A stretch of 23,072 nt of DNA from Acidothermaceae bacterium (GTDB lineage: Bacteria; Actinomycetota; Actinomycetes; Acidothermales; Acidothermaceae), in the NCBI GenBank assembly GCA_025925185.1, contig JAICLV010000021.1, positions 1 to 23,072 of the forward strand, read 5' to 3'. Shown here piece by piece: positions 6,765 to 14,260 of this stretch. The position numbers and the translations under genes were made by a program. The first letter of the stretch is position 1; each line of letters begins with the position of its first letter. A model generated the notes under the pieces. That model was not told where the DNA came from. It saw only the letters and a list, made by a program, of their open reading frames with translations, and searched no databases.

Positions 6765-8171
6765 ATGAGCACAGGCACCGAAGCATCCGAACCACCCCCG
6801 GCCCCCGAGTTGGTGACGGCGAGCCACGACGTCGATGTGTCGCCCGCGTTGACCGCGTTCATGCGCGAAGGCTGGGCCGAGCCCGCCCCGACCCATGTCG
6901 AACCCGCCGAGGTCGCGCCGTACGCGGCGAAGCGGCGGGCCGCGCTGTCAGCCACGTTCCCCGGACGACCGATCGTCGTGCCCGCGGGGCAGTTGAAGGT
7001 GCGCAACAACGACGTGCACTATCCGTACCGCGCGAGCAGCGACTTCATCTGGCTCACCGGCTCCGGCGACCCCGACGCCGTGCTGGTGATGGCGCCCGAA
7101 GGCGGCACGCACAGCGCGACGTTGTTCGCCCGCCGGAGCGCCCCACGCGACGAGAGTGAGGAGTTCTACCGCGATCGCGTCTACGGCTCGCTGTGGACCG
7201 GCCCGCGGCCCAGCCTCGATGACGTGGCGGCGCTGCTCGCCATCCCCACCCGCCCGCTCGATGAGTTGGACGACGCGCTGCGCGGCATCGGCACGCCGCT
7301 CAGCTTGGACGACGCCGAGTTGGTCACCGCGCTCGCCGAACTACGCCTGGTCAAGGACGATTGGGAGATCGCGCAGCTCACCGCCGCGTGCGATGCGAGC
7401 GTGCGCGGATTCGCCGACGTCGTAAGGGAATTGTCGGCCGCGAAGCAGACCAGTGAGCGCTGGATCGAGGGCACGTTCTGGCGACGCGCCCGGGTCGAAG
7501 GAAACGACGTCGGCTACGGCAGCATTGCGGCGGCCGGCTCAAACGCGTGTGTCTTGCACTGGACCCGCGACGACGGGCCGGTGCGCGACGGCGACCTGCT
7601 GTTGCTTGACGCGGGCGTGGAGGGCCGCACCTTCTACACCGCTGACGTCACGCGCACGCTCCCGATCAACGGGCGATTTTCCCCTGCACAACGGCGCGTT
7701 TATGAGTTGGTGTTCGCGGCTCAGGAAGCCGCGCTAGCGGCGGTTCGGCCGGGCGCGGCCTTCCACGACTACTGGCGCGCGGCCCAGGGAGTGCTGGCGA
7801 AAGGCCTTGTGGAATGGGGAATTCTGCCCACCTCCGCCGCCGATCTCGACGGGCCTGAAGGCGATCTGCACCGCCGATACACACTGCACGGCACCGGGCA
7901 CATGCTCGGCCTCGACGTGCACGACTGCGCAAGCGCGCGCAAGGAGAAATACCACGACGGCGTGTTGCAGCCGGGTTACGCGCTCACCGTGGAGCCGGGC
8001 CTGTACTTCCAGACCGACGACCTCACCGTGCCCGAGGAGTTGCGCGGCATCGGCGTGCGCATCGAGGACGACGTTGTGGTGACTCCCGACGGCTGCCGCA
8101 ACCTCACCGCCGCGCTGCCTCGAGCCGCCAACGACGTCGAGGCTTGGATGGCTGACCTGCTCGCAGGCTGA
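6765..8171 (+). CDS. pepP: Aminopeptidase P family protein (Xaa-Pro aminopeptidase)
   Basis: A 468-residue M24 metallopeptidase that removes an N-terminal residue preceding proline. The N-terminal creatinase-like domain spans about residues 45-195 (IVVPAGQLKVRNNDVHYPYRASSDFIWLTG is typical). The C-terminal pita-bread domain spans 203-450. The five metal ligands are all present: D282 (LLLLDAG), D294 (YTADVTRT), H379 (LHGTGHMLGLDVHD), E410 (LTVEPGLYF) and E434 (VRIEDDVVVT). The start ATG at 6765 is chosen because the upstream part of the open frame is antisense to the hydrolase start. The gene converges on the zinc-ribbon gene with 24 bp between. It is probably cytosolic, with no signal peptide. 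Confidence 0.95.
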   Translation: MSTGTEASEPPPAPELVTASHDVDVSPALTAFMREGWAEPAPTHVEPAEVAPYAAKRRAALSATFPGRPIVVPAGQLKVRNNDVHYPYRASSDFIWLTGSGDPDAVLVMAPEGGTHSATLFARRSAPRDESEEFYRDRVYGSLWTGPRPSLDDVAALLAIPTRPLDELDDALRGIGTPLSLDDAELVTALAELRLVKDDWEIAQLTAACDASVRGFADVVRELSAAKQTSERWIEGTFWRRARVEGNDVGYGSIAAAGSNACVLHWTRDDGPVRDGDLLLLDAGVEGRTFYTADVTRTLPINGRFSPAQRRVYELVFAAQEAALAAVRPGAAFHDYWRAAQGVLAKGLVEWGILPTSAADLDGPEGDLHRRYTLHGTGHMLGLDVHDCASARKEKYHDGVLQPGYALTVEPGLYFQTDDLTVPEELRGIGVRIEDDVVVTPDGCRNLTAALPRAANDVEAWMADLLAG

Positions 8172-8195
8172 GGCGCGTCGAGCGTTCAGTTACGG

Positions 8196-8489
8196 TCAGC
8201 GAGGCGCCCGGCGGTCGCGGGCGTTCCAGCACGGAGTGTGCCAGTGCCGGCGCCGGTCGAGATCGAGGCTTGGCCAGGCCACCAAGTGCGGCGTCGCGGG
8301 CCGGATTTCTTGGTCGCAGCCTGGGCAGCGGTAGGTCTTCGTCGACGTCGAGCCGGTGATGCGTCGGACGATCCACTCCTCACCGTTGCGGTCGAACTCG
8401 ACGGTCTGCACGCCACCCGTCGCAAACTCTTCCTCGGACGACGTGGGCGCAGCGGATCGCCGGCCTGGCTTTTTACGCCGCGGACTCAA
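8196..8489 (-). CDS. Small zinc-ribbon-like protein coupled to fdhD
   Basis: A 97-residue actinobacterial protein, often labelled only as 'ATP/GTP-binding protein' although no nucleotide motif is visible. After a basic, disordered N-terminus (1-20) comes a short beta-rich part and a possible metal site: C55-P-G-C58 (TYRCPGCDQEI), H68 (TPHLVAWP), H82 and H84 (RRHWHTPCW), and C87. The tail is WNARDRRAPR. The start is TTG, reading TTG-AGT-CCG. It lies 7 nt after the fdhD stop, so translation is probably coupled to fdhD. The position suggests a role with FdhD or molybdenum enzymes, but that is inference from one locus. Confidence 0.8.
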   Translation of the reverse strand: MSPRRKKPGRRSAAPTSSEEEFATGGVQTVEFDRNGEEWIVRRITGSTSTKTYRCPGCDQEIRPATPHLVAWPSLDLDRRRHWHTPCWNARDRRAPR

Positions 8490-8496
8490 ACCGAAC

Positions 8497-9333
8497 TCAC
8501 ACGCCGGCCCGATCGCTCACGCGCGCCGCGCCCGTGTAGACGTTCATCGACGAGCCGCGCAAGAACCCGACCAGCGTCAGGCCGACCGACTCGGCGAACT
8601 CAACGGCCAGCGTCGAGGGCGCCGAGACCGCCGCGAGCACCGGAATACCTGCCACATAAGCCTTTTGCACCAGCTCGAACGACGCGCGGCCGCTCACCAT
8701 CAAGACGGTGCGGGCAAGTGGCAGCCGGTTCTCGCGCACCGCCCAGCCGACCACCTTGTCGACCGCGTTGTGTCGGCCGACATCCTCACGCAAGACGAGC
8801 ATCTCGCCCGCCGCGTCGAACAATCCGGCCGCGTGCAGGCCCCCGGTCGACGCGAACACCTTCTGCGCCGCCCGCAACCGGTCGGGCAACGCCGCGAGCA
8901 AGCCAGGACCGACCTTGACGTCGTCCGCGCCGACGTCGAACGCCGAACGCACCCGAACGGCGTCGATGCTGGCCTTGCCGCAGACGCCGCACGAGCTGGT
9001 CGTGTAGAAGTTGCGGCTGATCGTCGGCGCGGGACGCGCCGCGGCGTCCGAGAAAACGAGGTCGATGACGTTGTAGGTGTTGCGGCCGTCGGCGTCGGCT
9101 CCGGCGCAGTAGCGCAGGCCGGCGAGGTCGGCGGGGCTCGCGATCAAGGCCTCGGAGAGCGCGAATCCCGCGACCAGGTCGAAGTCGTCGCCGGGTGTGC
9201 GCATGGTGACCGCGATCGCCTCGCCGTCGACGCGGATCTCGAGCGGCTCCTCGGCGGCGAGCGTCTCGAGCCGCTCGACCTGCGACTCGCCGTCGATGTG
9301 CCGCACTCGGGCGCGTCCGGTGATCCTGCTCAC
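8497..9333 (-). CDS. fdhD: FdhD, sulfurtransferase for formate dehydrogenase maturation
   Basis: A 278-residue cytosolic protein that passes sulfur from a cysteine desulfurase to the bis-MGD molybdenum cofactor, making formate dehydrogenase active. The sulfur-relay cysteines C115 and C118 are present in TTSSCGVCGKASIDA. Other family blocks are EEPLEIRVDGEAIAVTMRTPGDDFDLVAGFALSEA split over residues 28-63, the REDVGRHNAVDKVVG segment, and VSGRASFELVQKA in the C-terminal half. The GTG start at 9333 has TAGGCT exactly 6 nt upstream (9345-9340), which suggests a leaderless mRNA. The zinc-ribbon gene follows 7 nt after the stop. mobA, which makes the same guanylated cofactor, lies about 1.4 kb away on the same strand. 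No formate dehydrogenase gene is in the window. Confidence 0.95.
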   Translation of the reverse strand: MSRITGRARVRHIDGESQVERLETLAAEEPLEIRVDGEAIAVTMRTPGDDFDLVAGFALSEALIASPADLAGLRYCAGADADGRNTYNVIDLVFSDAAARPAPTISRNFYTTSSCGVCGKASIDAVRVRSAFDVGADDVKVGPGLLAALPDRLRAAQKVFASTGGLHAAGLFDAAGEMLVLREDVGRHNAVDKVVGWAVRENRLPLARTVLMVSGRASFELVQKAYVAGIPVLAAVSAPSTLAVEFAESVGLTLVGFLRGSSMNVYTGAARVSDRAGV

Positions 9334-9339
9334 AGTCGC

Positions 9340-9345
9340 AGCCTA
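9340..9345 (-). promoter_or_regulatory. -10 box of fdhD, leaderless type
   Basis: TAGGCT on the minus strand (9345-9340) ends 6 nt before the GTG start at 9333. It is the same hexamer and spacing as at the epimerase gene. No Shine-Dalgarno sequence lies between. Confidence 0.5.
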
Positions 9346-9386
9346 AGCCTCTGCGGAGGTGTCGGTTGGAGCGCTGGTGGCAAGAC

Positions 9387-10763
9387 CTACCAGACAGCAA
9401 CTAACCGCACAGCTAGGAGATGACCATGGCCGCGATCAAAAGCCCTCTCGATGAAAGCGCTCGCGGCACCGTCGGCAAGGCGCTGCAAGGCGCGCTCGTC
9501 GACCTGATCGACCTTTCGCTGCAGGGTAAGCAGGCGCACTGGAACCTGGTCGGTCACCACTTCCGCAGCATCCATCTGCAGTTGGACGAGGTGGTCGCGT
9601 CCGCCCGCCTGCACTCCGACACCGTCGCGGAGCGGGCGGTCACGTTGGGCGTCAACCCCGACGGCCGCGCGCGCACGGTCGCCGAAACCAGCGAGCTGGG
9701 ATCGCTCGACGCCGGCTACCTGCAAGACGACAAGGTGATCGCGTCGTTCGTTGAGCGGCTCGGGTCTGTGGTGGCCCGGATGCGTGAGCGAGTGGAGGCG
9801 ACTGAGAAGCCCGATCCGGTGACGCAGGACATCCTGATCGAGGTCACCGCCGACCTGGAGAAGCATTATTGGATGTTCCAAGCTCAGCGCTGATCCGTAG
9901 CGCCGAGCGCACCGCGACCGAAAGGCAACGATGAGCGAGCTTGACTCCTGGGTGACCACCGTGTGCGGCGAGCTTGGCATCACGCTGACCGCCGCCCCCG
10001 CCGAGGTGCTGGACGTGGCGCGCGACGTCGCGCACGGTGTCAACCGGCCGGCCGCGCCGATGACGACGTTCTTGCTCGGCCGTGCCGTCGAGAGCGGTGT
10101 CGAGATCGAGGAGGCGGCCAAGCGCATCAGGGCGCTCGCCGCCAACTGGGATAACAACGACTCGGTGCCCGAGGAGCCATTGCCGAGCTGAAGCGCGGCC
10201 CGATTCGCGACGGTCACGTCGTCCGGGGTGTCGCAGTCGAGCGCCTCGTTCCGCTCCGCTCTGACCTCCGCGACCCTGAACGGCTCGACGAACGCGCGCA
10301 CCGATCGATTCGCCCACGCGGCCGCACTCGCGCGGGCCCTCAGGGCGTCTGCGCGGTAGACGGCGATGAGCGGTTGGCGGTTGCCTTCGTCGTCGAGGAG
10401 CATCGCCGCGTCGTGACCGGGCAACGCGGCGAGCAGCCGCGGCAACGCGCCCGCCGCGAACGGGACGTCGACCGCGAGCACGACGACGACATTTGCTTGG
10501 ACGACGTGGGCGGCGTGCGCGATGGCGGCCGCCGGGCCGCCGCCGGCTGGCTCCTCCTGGGTGAAGACGACGGGTCTGCGGGTGTCGCGTGGTGGGCCAA
10601 CGACGAGCACCCGGCCCGCCTGTCCGACGGCGTCGAGTGCGCGATCGAGCAGGGTTTGGGCGCCGACCGCCAGCAACGCCTTGTCGGCTCCCCCTAGCCG
10701 CTTGCCCGCCCCGCCCGCGAGGATGATCGCGTCGTACGCGAGTTCGGACGAGTCGGCGGCCAT
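9387..10763 (-). CDS. mobA: MobA molybdenum cofactor guanylyltransferase, frame lacking its expected stop
   Basis: Residues 1-190 (10763-10194) are a normal MobA, which adds GMP to molybdopterin. The nucleotide-binding loop [19 protein letters not shown] is at 13-31, the metal-binding region [19 protein letters not shown] around 93-111, and the C-terminal DCDTPDDV at 177-183. MobA proteins usually end soon after that motif. Here there is no in-frame stop until TAG at 9387-9389, so the frame continues for about 268 residues that are purely antisense to DUF6457 and dps and look like no protein. Either a stop codon was lost, a rearrangement removed the end, or the sequence has an error. The ATG at 10763 has TAGATT exactly 6 nt upstream, so expression is likely. 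The function call applies only to the first 190 residues. Confidence 0.75.
   Translation of the reverse strand: MAADSSELAYDAIILAGGAGKRLGGADKALLAVGAQTLLDRALDAVGQAGRVLVVGPPRDTRRPVVFTQEEPAGGGPAAAIAHAAHVVQANVVVVLAVDVPFAAGALPRLLAALPGHDAAMLLDDEGNRQPLIAVYRADALRARASAAAWANRSVRAFVEPFRVAEVRAERNEALDCDTPDDVTVANRAALQLGNGSSGTESLLSQLAASALMRLAASSISTPLSTARPSKNVVIGAAGRLTPCATSRATSSTSAGAAVSVMPSSPHTVVTQESSSLIVAFRSRCARRYGSALSLEHPIMLLQVGGDLDQDVLRHRIGLLSRLHSLTHPGHHRPEPLNERRDHLVVLQVAGVERSQLAGFGDRARAAVGVDAQRDRPLRDGVGVQAGGRDHLVQLQMDAAEVVTDQVPVRLLTLQRKVDQVDERALQRLADGAASAFIERAFDRGHGHLLAVRLVAVW
9426..9893 (+). CDS. dps: Dps family ferritin-like DNA-binding protein
   Basis: A 155-residue mini-ferritin expected to form a dodecamer that oxidises and stores iron and protects DNA. 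The ferroxidase ligands have exactly the family spacing: H38 (KQAHWNLVG), H50, D54, D65 and E69 ([12 protein letters not shown]). The protein is all helical, with no signal peptide, and has only a short N-terminal tail with few Lys/Arg, so DNA binding is uncertain. The ATG at 9426 is preferred to the ATG at 9420, because the ribosome site AGGAG (9415-9419) touches 9420 but lies 6 nt before 9426. The gene diverges from fdhD. Its whole length is also open on the opposite strand, as the run-on of the mobA frame. Confidence 0.94.
   Translation: MAAIKSPLDESARGTVGKALQGALVDLIDLSLQGKQAHWNLVGHHFRSIHLQLDEVVASARLHSDTVAERAVTLGVNPDGRARTVAETSELGSLDAGYLQDDKVIASFVERLGSVVARMRERVEATEKPDPVTQDILIEVTADLEKHYWMFQAQR
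9931..10191 (+). CDS. DUF6457 protein, molybdenum-cofactor-associated
   Basis: An 86-residue protein with the DUF6457 pattern: an N-terminal helix [11 protein letters not shown], then [31 protein letters not shown] (split over residues 26-56) and a C-terminal helix ending RALAANW. Its function is unknown. As far as I recall, this domain usually follows MobA or is fused to its C-terminus in Actinobacteria. Here it faces mobA tail to tail instead. The ATG at 9931 has an AAAGG ribosome site a few nt upstream and lies 37 bp after dps, so the two may be one transcript. Its stop (10189-10191) coincides with the point where the mobA frame loses recognisable sequence. Confidence 0.8.
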   Translation: MSELDSWVTTVCGELGITLTAAPAEVLDVARDVAHGVNRPAAPMTTFLLGRAVESGVEIEEAAKRIRALAANWDNNDSVPEEPLPS

Positions 10764-10769
10764 GGTGGA

Positions 10770-10788
10770 AATCTACGTCCGCTACGGT
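10770..10788. promoter_or_regulatory. Back-to-back -10 boxes for mobA and nucS
   Basis: TAGATT (minus, 10775-10770) lies 6 nt before the mobA ATG. TACGGT (plus, 10783-10788) lies 7 nt before the nucS GTG at 10796. The boxes are 7 bp apart and the starts 32 bp apart, almost the same geometry as at 464-484. Both transcripts are predicted to be leaderless. Confidence 0.5.
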
Positions 10789-10795
10789 GGCGGGC

Positions 10796-11455
10796 GTGCG
10801 GCTGGTGATTGCGCGGTGCAGCGTCGACTACATCGGTCGGCTGACCGCTCACCTACCGAGCGCGCAGCGGTTGATATTGGTGAAGGCCGACGGGTCGGTC
10901 TCGATCCACGCCGACGATCGTGCTTACAAGCCGCTGAACTGGATGAGCCCGCCGTGCGTGCTGCAAGAGGCGCCTGGCGTGTGGACCGTCACCAACAAGG
11001 CGGGCGAACAGCTGCGGGTGACGCTCGAGGAAGTGCTGCACGACTCCACTCACGAACTGGGTGTCGACCCAGGGCTGGTGAAGGACGGCGTCGAGGCGCA
11101 CCTGCAGGCGCTGCTCGCCGCCCAGCCGACCGCGCTGGGCGACGGATTCTCGTTGGTGCGTAGGGAATACCCGACCGCGATCGGCCCGGTCGACCTGCTG
11201 TGCCGCGACGCATACGGGCTGTCGGTCGCCGTCGAGGTGAAGCGGCGCGGCGAGATCGACGGCGTCGAGCAGCTCACCCGCTACCTGGAGTTGCTGAACC
11301 GCGACCCGCTGCTCGCGCCGGTGCGCGGGGTTTTCGCGGCGCAGGAGATCAAGCCGCAGGCGCGGGTGCTGGCCGTCGACCGAGGGATCGACTGCGTGAC
11401 GCTCGACTACGACGCGCTACGCGGGGCCGACGACCCCTCGTCCCGTCTGTTTTGA
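10796..11455 (+). CDS. nucS: Endonuclease NucS/EndoMS, mismatch-specific
   Basis: A 219-residue nuclease that cuts both strands at mismatches and replaces MutS/MutL repair in most Actinobacteria. The N-terminal dimerisation and DNA-binding domain (1-105) has [16 protein letters not shown] at 39-54. The C-terminal RecB-like nuclease domain carries D133 (GPVDLLCRD), E147 and K149 ([20 protein letters not shown]), and Q159/Y163. The C-terminus RLF matches the short tail known to bind the sliding clamp. The start GTG at 10796 gives MRLVIARC, as I recall for mycobacterial NucS, and has TACGGT 7 nt upstream; the GTG at 10787 overlaps that box. It converges on the signal peptidase fusion with 5 bp between stops. 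Confidence 0.95.
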   Translation: MRLVIARCSVDYIGRLTAHLPSAQRLILVKADGSVSIHADDRAYKPLNWMSPPCVLQEAPGVWTVTNKAGEQLRVTLEEVLHDSTHELGVDPGLVKDGVEAHLQALLAAQPTALGDGFSLVRREYPTAIGPVDLLCRDAYGLSVAVEVKRRGEIDGVEQLTRYLELLNRDPLLAPVRGVFAAQEIKPQARVLAVDRGIDCVTLDYDALRGADDPSSRLF

Positions 11456-11460
11456 CGCGG

Positions 11461-13533
11461 CTAGCTGATGGTGATGTCGTCGATGTAGCCGGTGTTGAAC
11501 GCGCTCGTTCCCTGCGCGTAGACGGTGACGATGCCGGTCGCGTCGGTGGTGAAGCTGAAGTTGAGCTGTCGGTAGTTCTTGTTGGTGGTCGAATCGGATC
11601 CCGAAGCGCCGCCGGTCACACCTATCGTGGCTCGCACCCCGTACGCCGAGAGCGTGTAGGTGTGGTTGGGCAGTAACGTGATCGCCTGGTCGCACTCGCC
11701 AGTCTGAAATGCTCCGTACGGCGCCAGAGCTGCGGCGTACGTTCCACCGTGCTGGTTGGTCGAGATTCCCGATCCAGCGGTGCAGGTCCACGGCGAGATT
11801 CCGCCGGTCTCGAAGTCGCCGTTCACGAGGCCCGTGATGACCGGCTTGGGGTTGATGTCGGTCCACAACTTGTCGACGTCGGCGGCCGAGATCTCCGTGG
11901 TGTACACGGTCGCCTCGTCGAGGGAGCCGGTGAAGCCGTAGTTGGTCTGCGTGGTGTAGCTGCCCCAGCCCGACAGGTTGCCACAGCCGACGCGCCACCA
12001 CCCGCCGCCAAGGGCGGTGTAGTCCTGCGAGTTCACGTAAGCGCGCGACCCAACGAGCACGTCGTCGACGTACAGCCGCATGCCGCTGGTCGAACCCATC
12101 GTGGCGACGGCCATGTGCCACTGGCCGTCGTTGTAGCCGGCCCCGGAACTCACGGTGGTCGTCCCGCCGGTCCAGACGCCGAACGTCAGCGCGCCGTTGC
12201 CGTCCATGTAGATGTGCCGGTCGTATTGGCCGCCGTTGTTGCTGTTCGAGACGCCGGTCTGCGAACTCTCGAAGCCGATGAGCTTGCCACTCTGGCTCGA
12301 CGTCGTCTTGAACCAAATGATTTCGCTATAGGTGTTAACCGCCGGGTTTTGCGGCGCGGCATTCGTGGTGACGCACGTCGTGTTGTTGTTGACGCCACCC
12401 GCCGCGCTGACCGCGAGGTTCGGTGACTGGCCCGTCAAGCCGCCCGTCTGCTGCATGGTCCACGGCGTCGTGCCGGACGGCGTCGGGCTGTATTGACCGC
12501 TGCGGTTGTTGCCCGAGTAGTCGATCGCGACGTTTTGTCCCGTGGCGTCGTCGAGCTTCCAGTACAGATAGGGGTTTAGCGCCTTGGTGTCATTGGTGTA
12601 GCTCGGACCGAACGACGCCGCGGTGGCCCAGATCGACCCGAGGGCCGAGGTGGTCGCGGAGAACGCGGCCTGGCTGGTCGGGAGCAGCAGAGCGCCCGCC
12701 GTGACGGTGACCACGGCGGTGCGGGCGCCGACCATCTTCGCGATCTCGGGCCTGCTGAGCGCGCGACGGTGCTGAGACCGGCCGAGCCAGCCGAGCCAGC
12801 CACTTGCGGAGCCGCGTGGCTTCCAGCGCGCGGGCGCGCCGACGCCGTCGTCGACGATCTCGTCGTCAACGTGCACGAACTCGTCGAGGTCGTCGACCTC
12901 GTCGGTGACCTCGCTGTTGTCGCCATCAAGACCGCCGTCGCCATCGCCGGTCTCGTCGTCGTCCTCGTCGGTGATCGGCTCGTCGTGGTCTCGGACGACG
13001 AGGACGGCGGAGATCCAGAACGTCAGAACAAGCACGCCTAGTTTCAACCAGGCGCCGTTTTGCACCCACACGAGCGGCAGCCCGATCCAGCGCACGAGCA
13101 GCCGGCCGATGCCTTTGACGTCGGACATCGGCACCGGAGTCGGGTCGGCGGTGGGGTTGGCGTCGCCCTTCGTGACAAGGGTGCCGTTGTCGTTGATCGA
13201 GATGACCCGGTGCGACTTGACCGTCCCCGCGCGGTAGGCGTCCGGGTCCTTGAAGACCGTGACATGCCCGAGCAGCTTCTTCGCGTCGTGCTCGGGAGAA
13301 GACAAGATGACGTCGCCGACCTTGATGCGCGGCTGCATCGAGCCCGACTCGATGACGTAAGGCCGCCAGCCGAAGAGCATCGGCACGAAGGTCACGACGA
13401 GGCAGCCGGCCACAAACCACAGCCAGGCCCGGCCGAAGAAGCCGCCCCAAAGGCGCGCGGAGGAACCGAAGTCGCGCCGCTTGGGAGCCGGGGCGGTCGT
13501 GGGCTCGAGCGCTAGTTGCGTGGCGCTGCTCAT
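11461..13533 (-). CDS. SipW-type signal peptidase I fused to a LamG and carbohydrate-binding-like surface protein
   Basis: A 690-residue fusion. Residues 35-180 are an ER-type signal peptidase I of the SipW kind: membrane segment 36-55, catalytic S65 (IESGSMQPRIKVGDV), H108 in place of the usual Lys (VKSHRVISI), D124 (TKGDANPTAD), membrane segment 160-180. Residues 182-230 are an Asp/Glu-rich linker. Residues 238-295 look like a second signal peptide: basic stretch, hydrophobic core 271-289, then AAFSATT, the same pattern as in the TasA-like protein. Residues about 315-560 are LamG-like (YLYWKLDDATG, QWHMAVATM, GSLDEATVY) and 568-690 resemble a CBM4/9-type domain (LVNGDFETGGISPWT). The ATG at 13533 has AGGAGG 8 nt upstream. 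Predicted topology puts the peptidase site and LamG part outside, the acidic linker inside. The gene is probably co-transcribed with the TasA-like gene. Confidence 0.88.
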   Translation of the reverse strand: MSSATQLALEPTTAPAPKRRDFGSSARLWGGFFGRAWLWFVAGCLVVTFVPMLFGWRPYVIESGSMQPRIKVGDVILSSPEHDAKKLLGHVTVFKDPDAYRAGTVKSHRVISINDNGTLVTKGDANPTADPTPVPMSDVKGIGRLLVRWIGLPLVWVQNGAWLKLGVLVLTFWISAVLVVRDHDEPITDEDDDETGDGDGGLDGDNSEVTDEVDDLDEFVHVDDEIVDDGVGAPARWKPRGSASGWLGWLGRSQHRRALSRPEIAKMVGARTAVVTVTAGALLLPTSQAAFSATTSALGSIWATAASFGPSYTNDTKALNPYLYWKLDDATGQNVAIDYSGNNRSGQYSPTPSGTTPWTMQQTGGLTGQSPNLAVSAAGGVNNNTTCVTTNAAPQNPAVNTYSEIIWFKTTSSQSGKLIGFESSQTGVSNSNNGGQYDRHIYMDGNGALTFGVWTGGTTTVSSGAGYNDGQWHMAVATMGSTSGMRLYVDDVLVGSRAYVNSQDYTALGGGWWRVGCGNLSGWGSYTTQTNYGFTGSLDEATVYTTEISAADVDKLWTDINPKPVITGLVNGDFETGGISPWTCTAGSGISTNQHGGTYAAALAPYGAFQTGECDQAITLLPNHTYTLSAYGVRATIGVTGGASGSDSTTNKNYRQLNFSFTTDATGIVTVYAQGTSAFNTGYIDDITIS

Positions 13534-13578
13534 CGGCGCGTCCTCCTTTCCGCGTTTCGTGCGGGTCTGCTTATGCCA

Positions 13579-13620
13579 GTCGGCTCCCAAGCCCCGTGTT
13601 TCGTGGACTTGGGAGCCGAC
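13579..13620. terminator. Strong hairpin between the TasA-like gene and the peptidase fusion
   Basis: A perfect 13-bp stem (13579-13591 with 13608-13620; arms GTCGGCTCCCAAG and CTTGGGAGCCGAC) has a 16-nt loop. It begins about 17 nt after the TasA-like stop and ends 45 nt before the peptidase start. There is no T-tract and no clear promoter after it, so it may be a partial terminator or an RNA-processing or stability element that keeps the downstream peptidase low compared with the secreted protein. Confidence 0.5.
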
Positions 13621-13637
13621 CGGTCAGGCGATGGTGA

Positions 13638-14249
13638 TTACTGCAGTTCCCAGGTGAATCCGGCGGTCGCCGTCTTGCCCTGGTAGGTGTTGTCGGCGGC
13701 CGAGTTAAAGGTCCACTGAACCTTGTAGGCCTCGAGCACGGTGCCGCTCGCGACCGCGACGTTCGTGCCGCTGGACAGGGCGTAGGTGGCCGGCAGCGCG
13801 GCGAGCGTGCCGCTGTAGACGGTCGACGTGCCCGTGGCTGGGAAGCCGGTGCAGTCGGACTTGACGTCGGCTGCGGCGACACCTGCGGTGATGCTCAGGT
13901 TGAGTTGCCCGGCGAGCGACGGGGTCGAGTCGACCAGGCTGCTCAGGTACAGGCGCATGTTGCCGGCGATCGAGCCGGTGCTCTTCACCGTGAGGCAGGT
14001 CGTCGCGGTGTCACCCGGCTTGAGGTTGTTGCCACCGAAGGTCGCGCTGGTGGTGCCGCTGTAGGTGTTGCCGCCACCGTTGTTGGTCAGCTGCATGCTG
14101 CCAGAAGTCCACGCGTTGGTGTTGTCGTTCGTGGTGGCGTTGAAGGCAGCGTAGCTGCCTTGCCAGACCAGGAGGCCGGCGGCCAGCAGACCGACGGCCG
14201 GAGCGAAGGCACGAACGAGGCGGCGCCGGCGCTCGGGCTGCTTGGACAT
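13638..14249 (-). CDS. TasA/camelysin-like secreted protein with SipW-type signal peptide
   Basis: A 203-residue exported protein. The N-terminus has a basic region (PERRRRLVR, 5-13), a hydrophobic core (14-30) and a SipW-type junction SYAAFNATTNDNTNAW at 32-47. The mature part begins with SGSMQLTNN and holds NLKPGDTATTCLTVKSTGS (75-93), which closely follows the NLKPGD block of Bacillus TasA. The rest is a Thr/Ser/Gly-rich beta protein; C85 and C133 could form a disulfide. TasA forms biofilm fibres and camelysin is a surface protein; whether this one assembles is unknown. The ATG at 14249 has AGGAG 5 nt upstream (the frame extends to 14312, without support). The next gene encodes the matching SipW-type peptidase, the pairing seen in Bacillus. 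Confidence 0.88.
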   Translation of the reverse strand: MSKQPERRRRLVRAFAPAVGLLAAGLLVWQGSYAAFNATTNDNTNAWTSGSMQLTNNGGGNTYSGTTSATFGGNNLKPGDTATTCLTVKSTGSIAGNMRLYLSSLVDSTPSLAGQLNLSITAGVAAADVKSDCTGFPATGTSTVYSGTLAALPATYALSSGTNVAVASGTVLEAYKVQWTFNSAADNTYQGKTATAGFTWELQ

Positions 14250-14260
14250 GTGAACTCCTA

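Noticed and set aside
12826..12990. Trinucleotide-like GTC/GTG repeats
   Set aside because: They simply encode the Asp/Glu/Val-rich linker of the peptidase fusion and are not a tandem repeat array.
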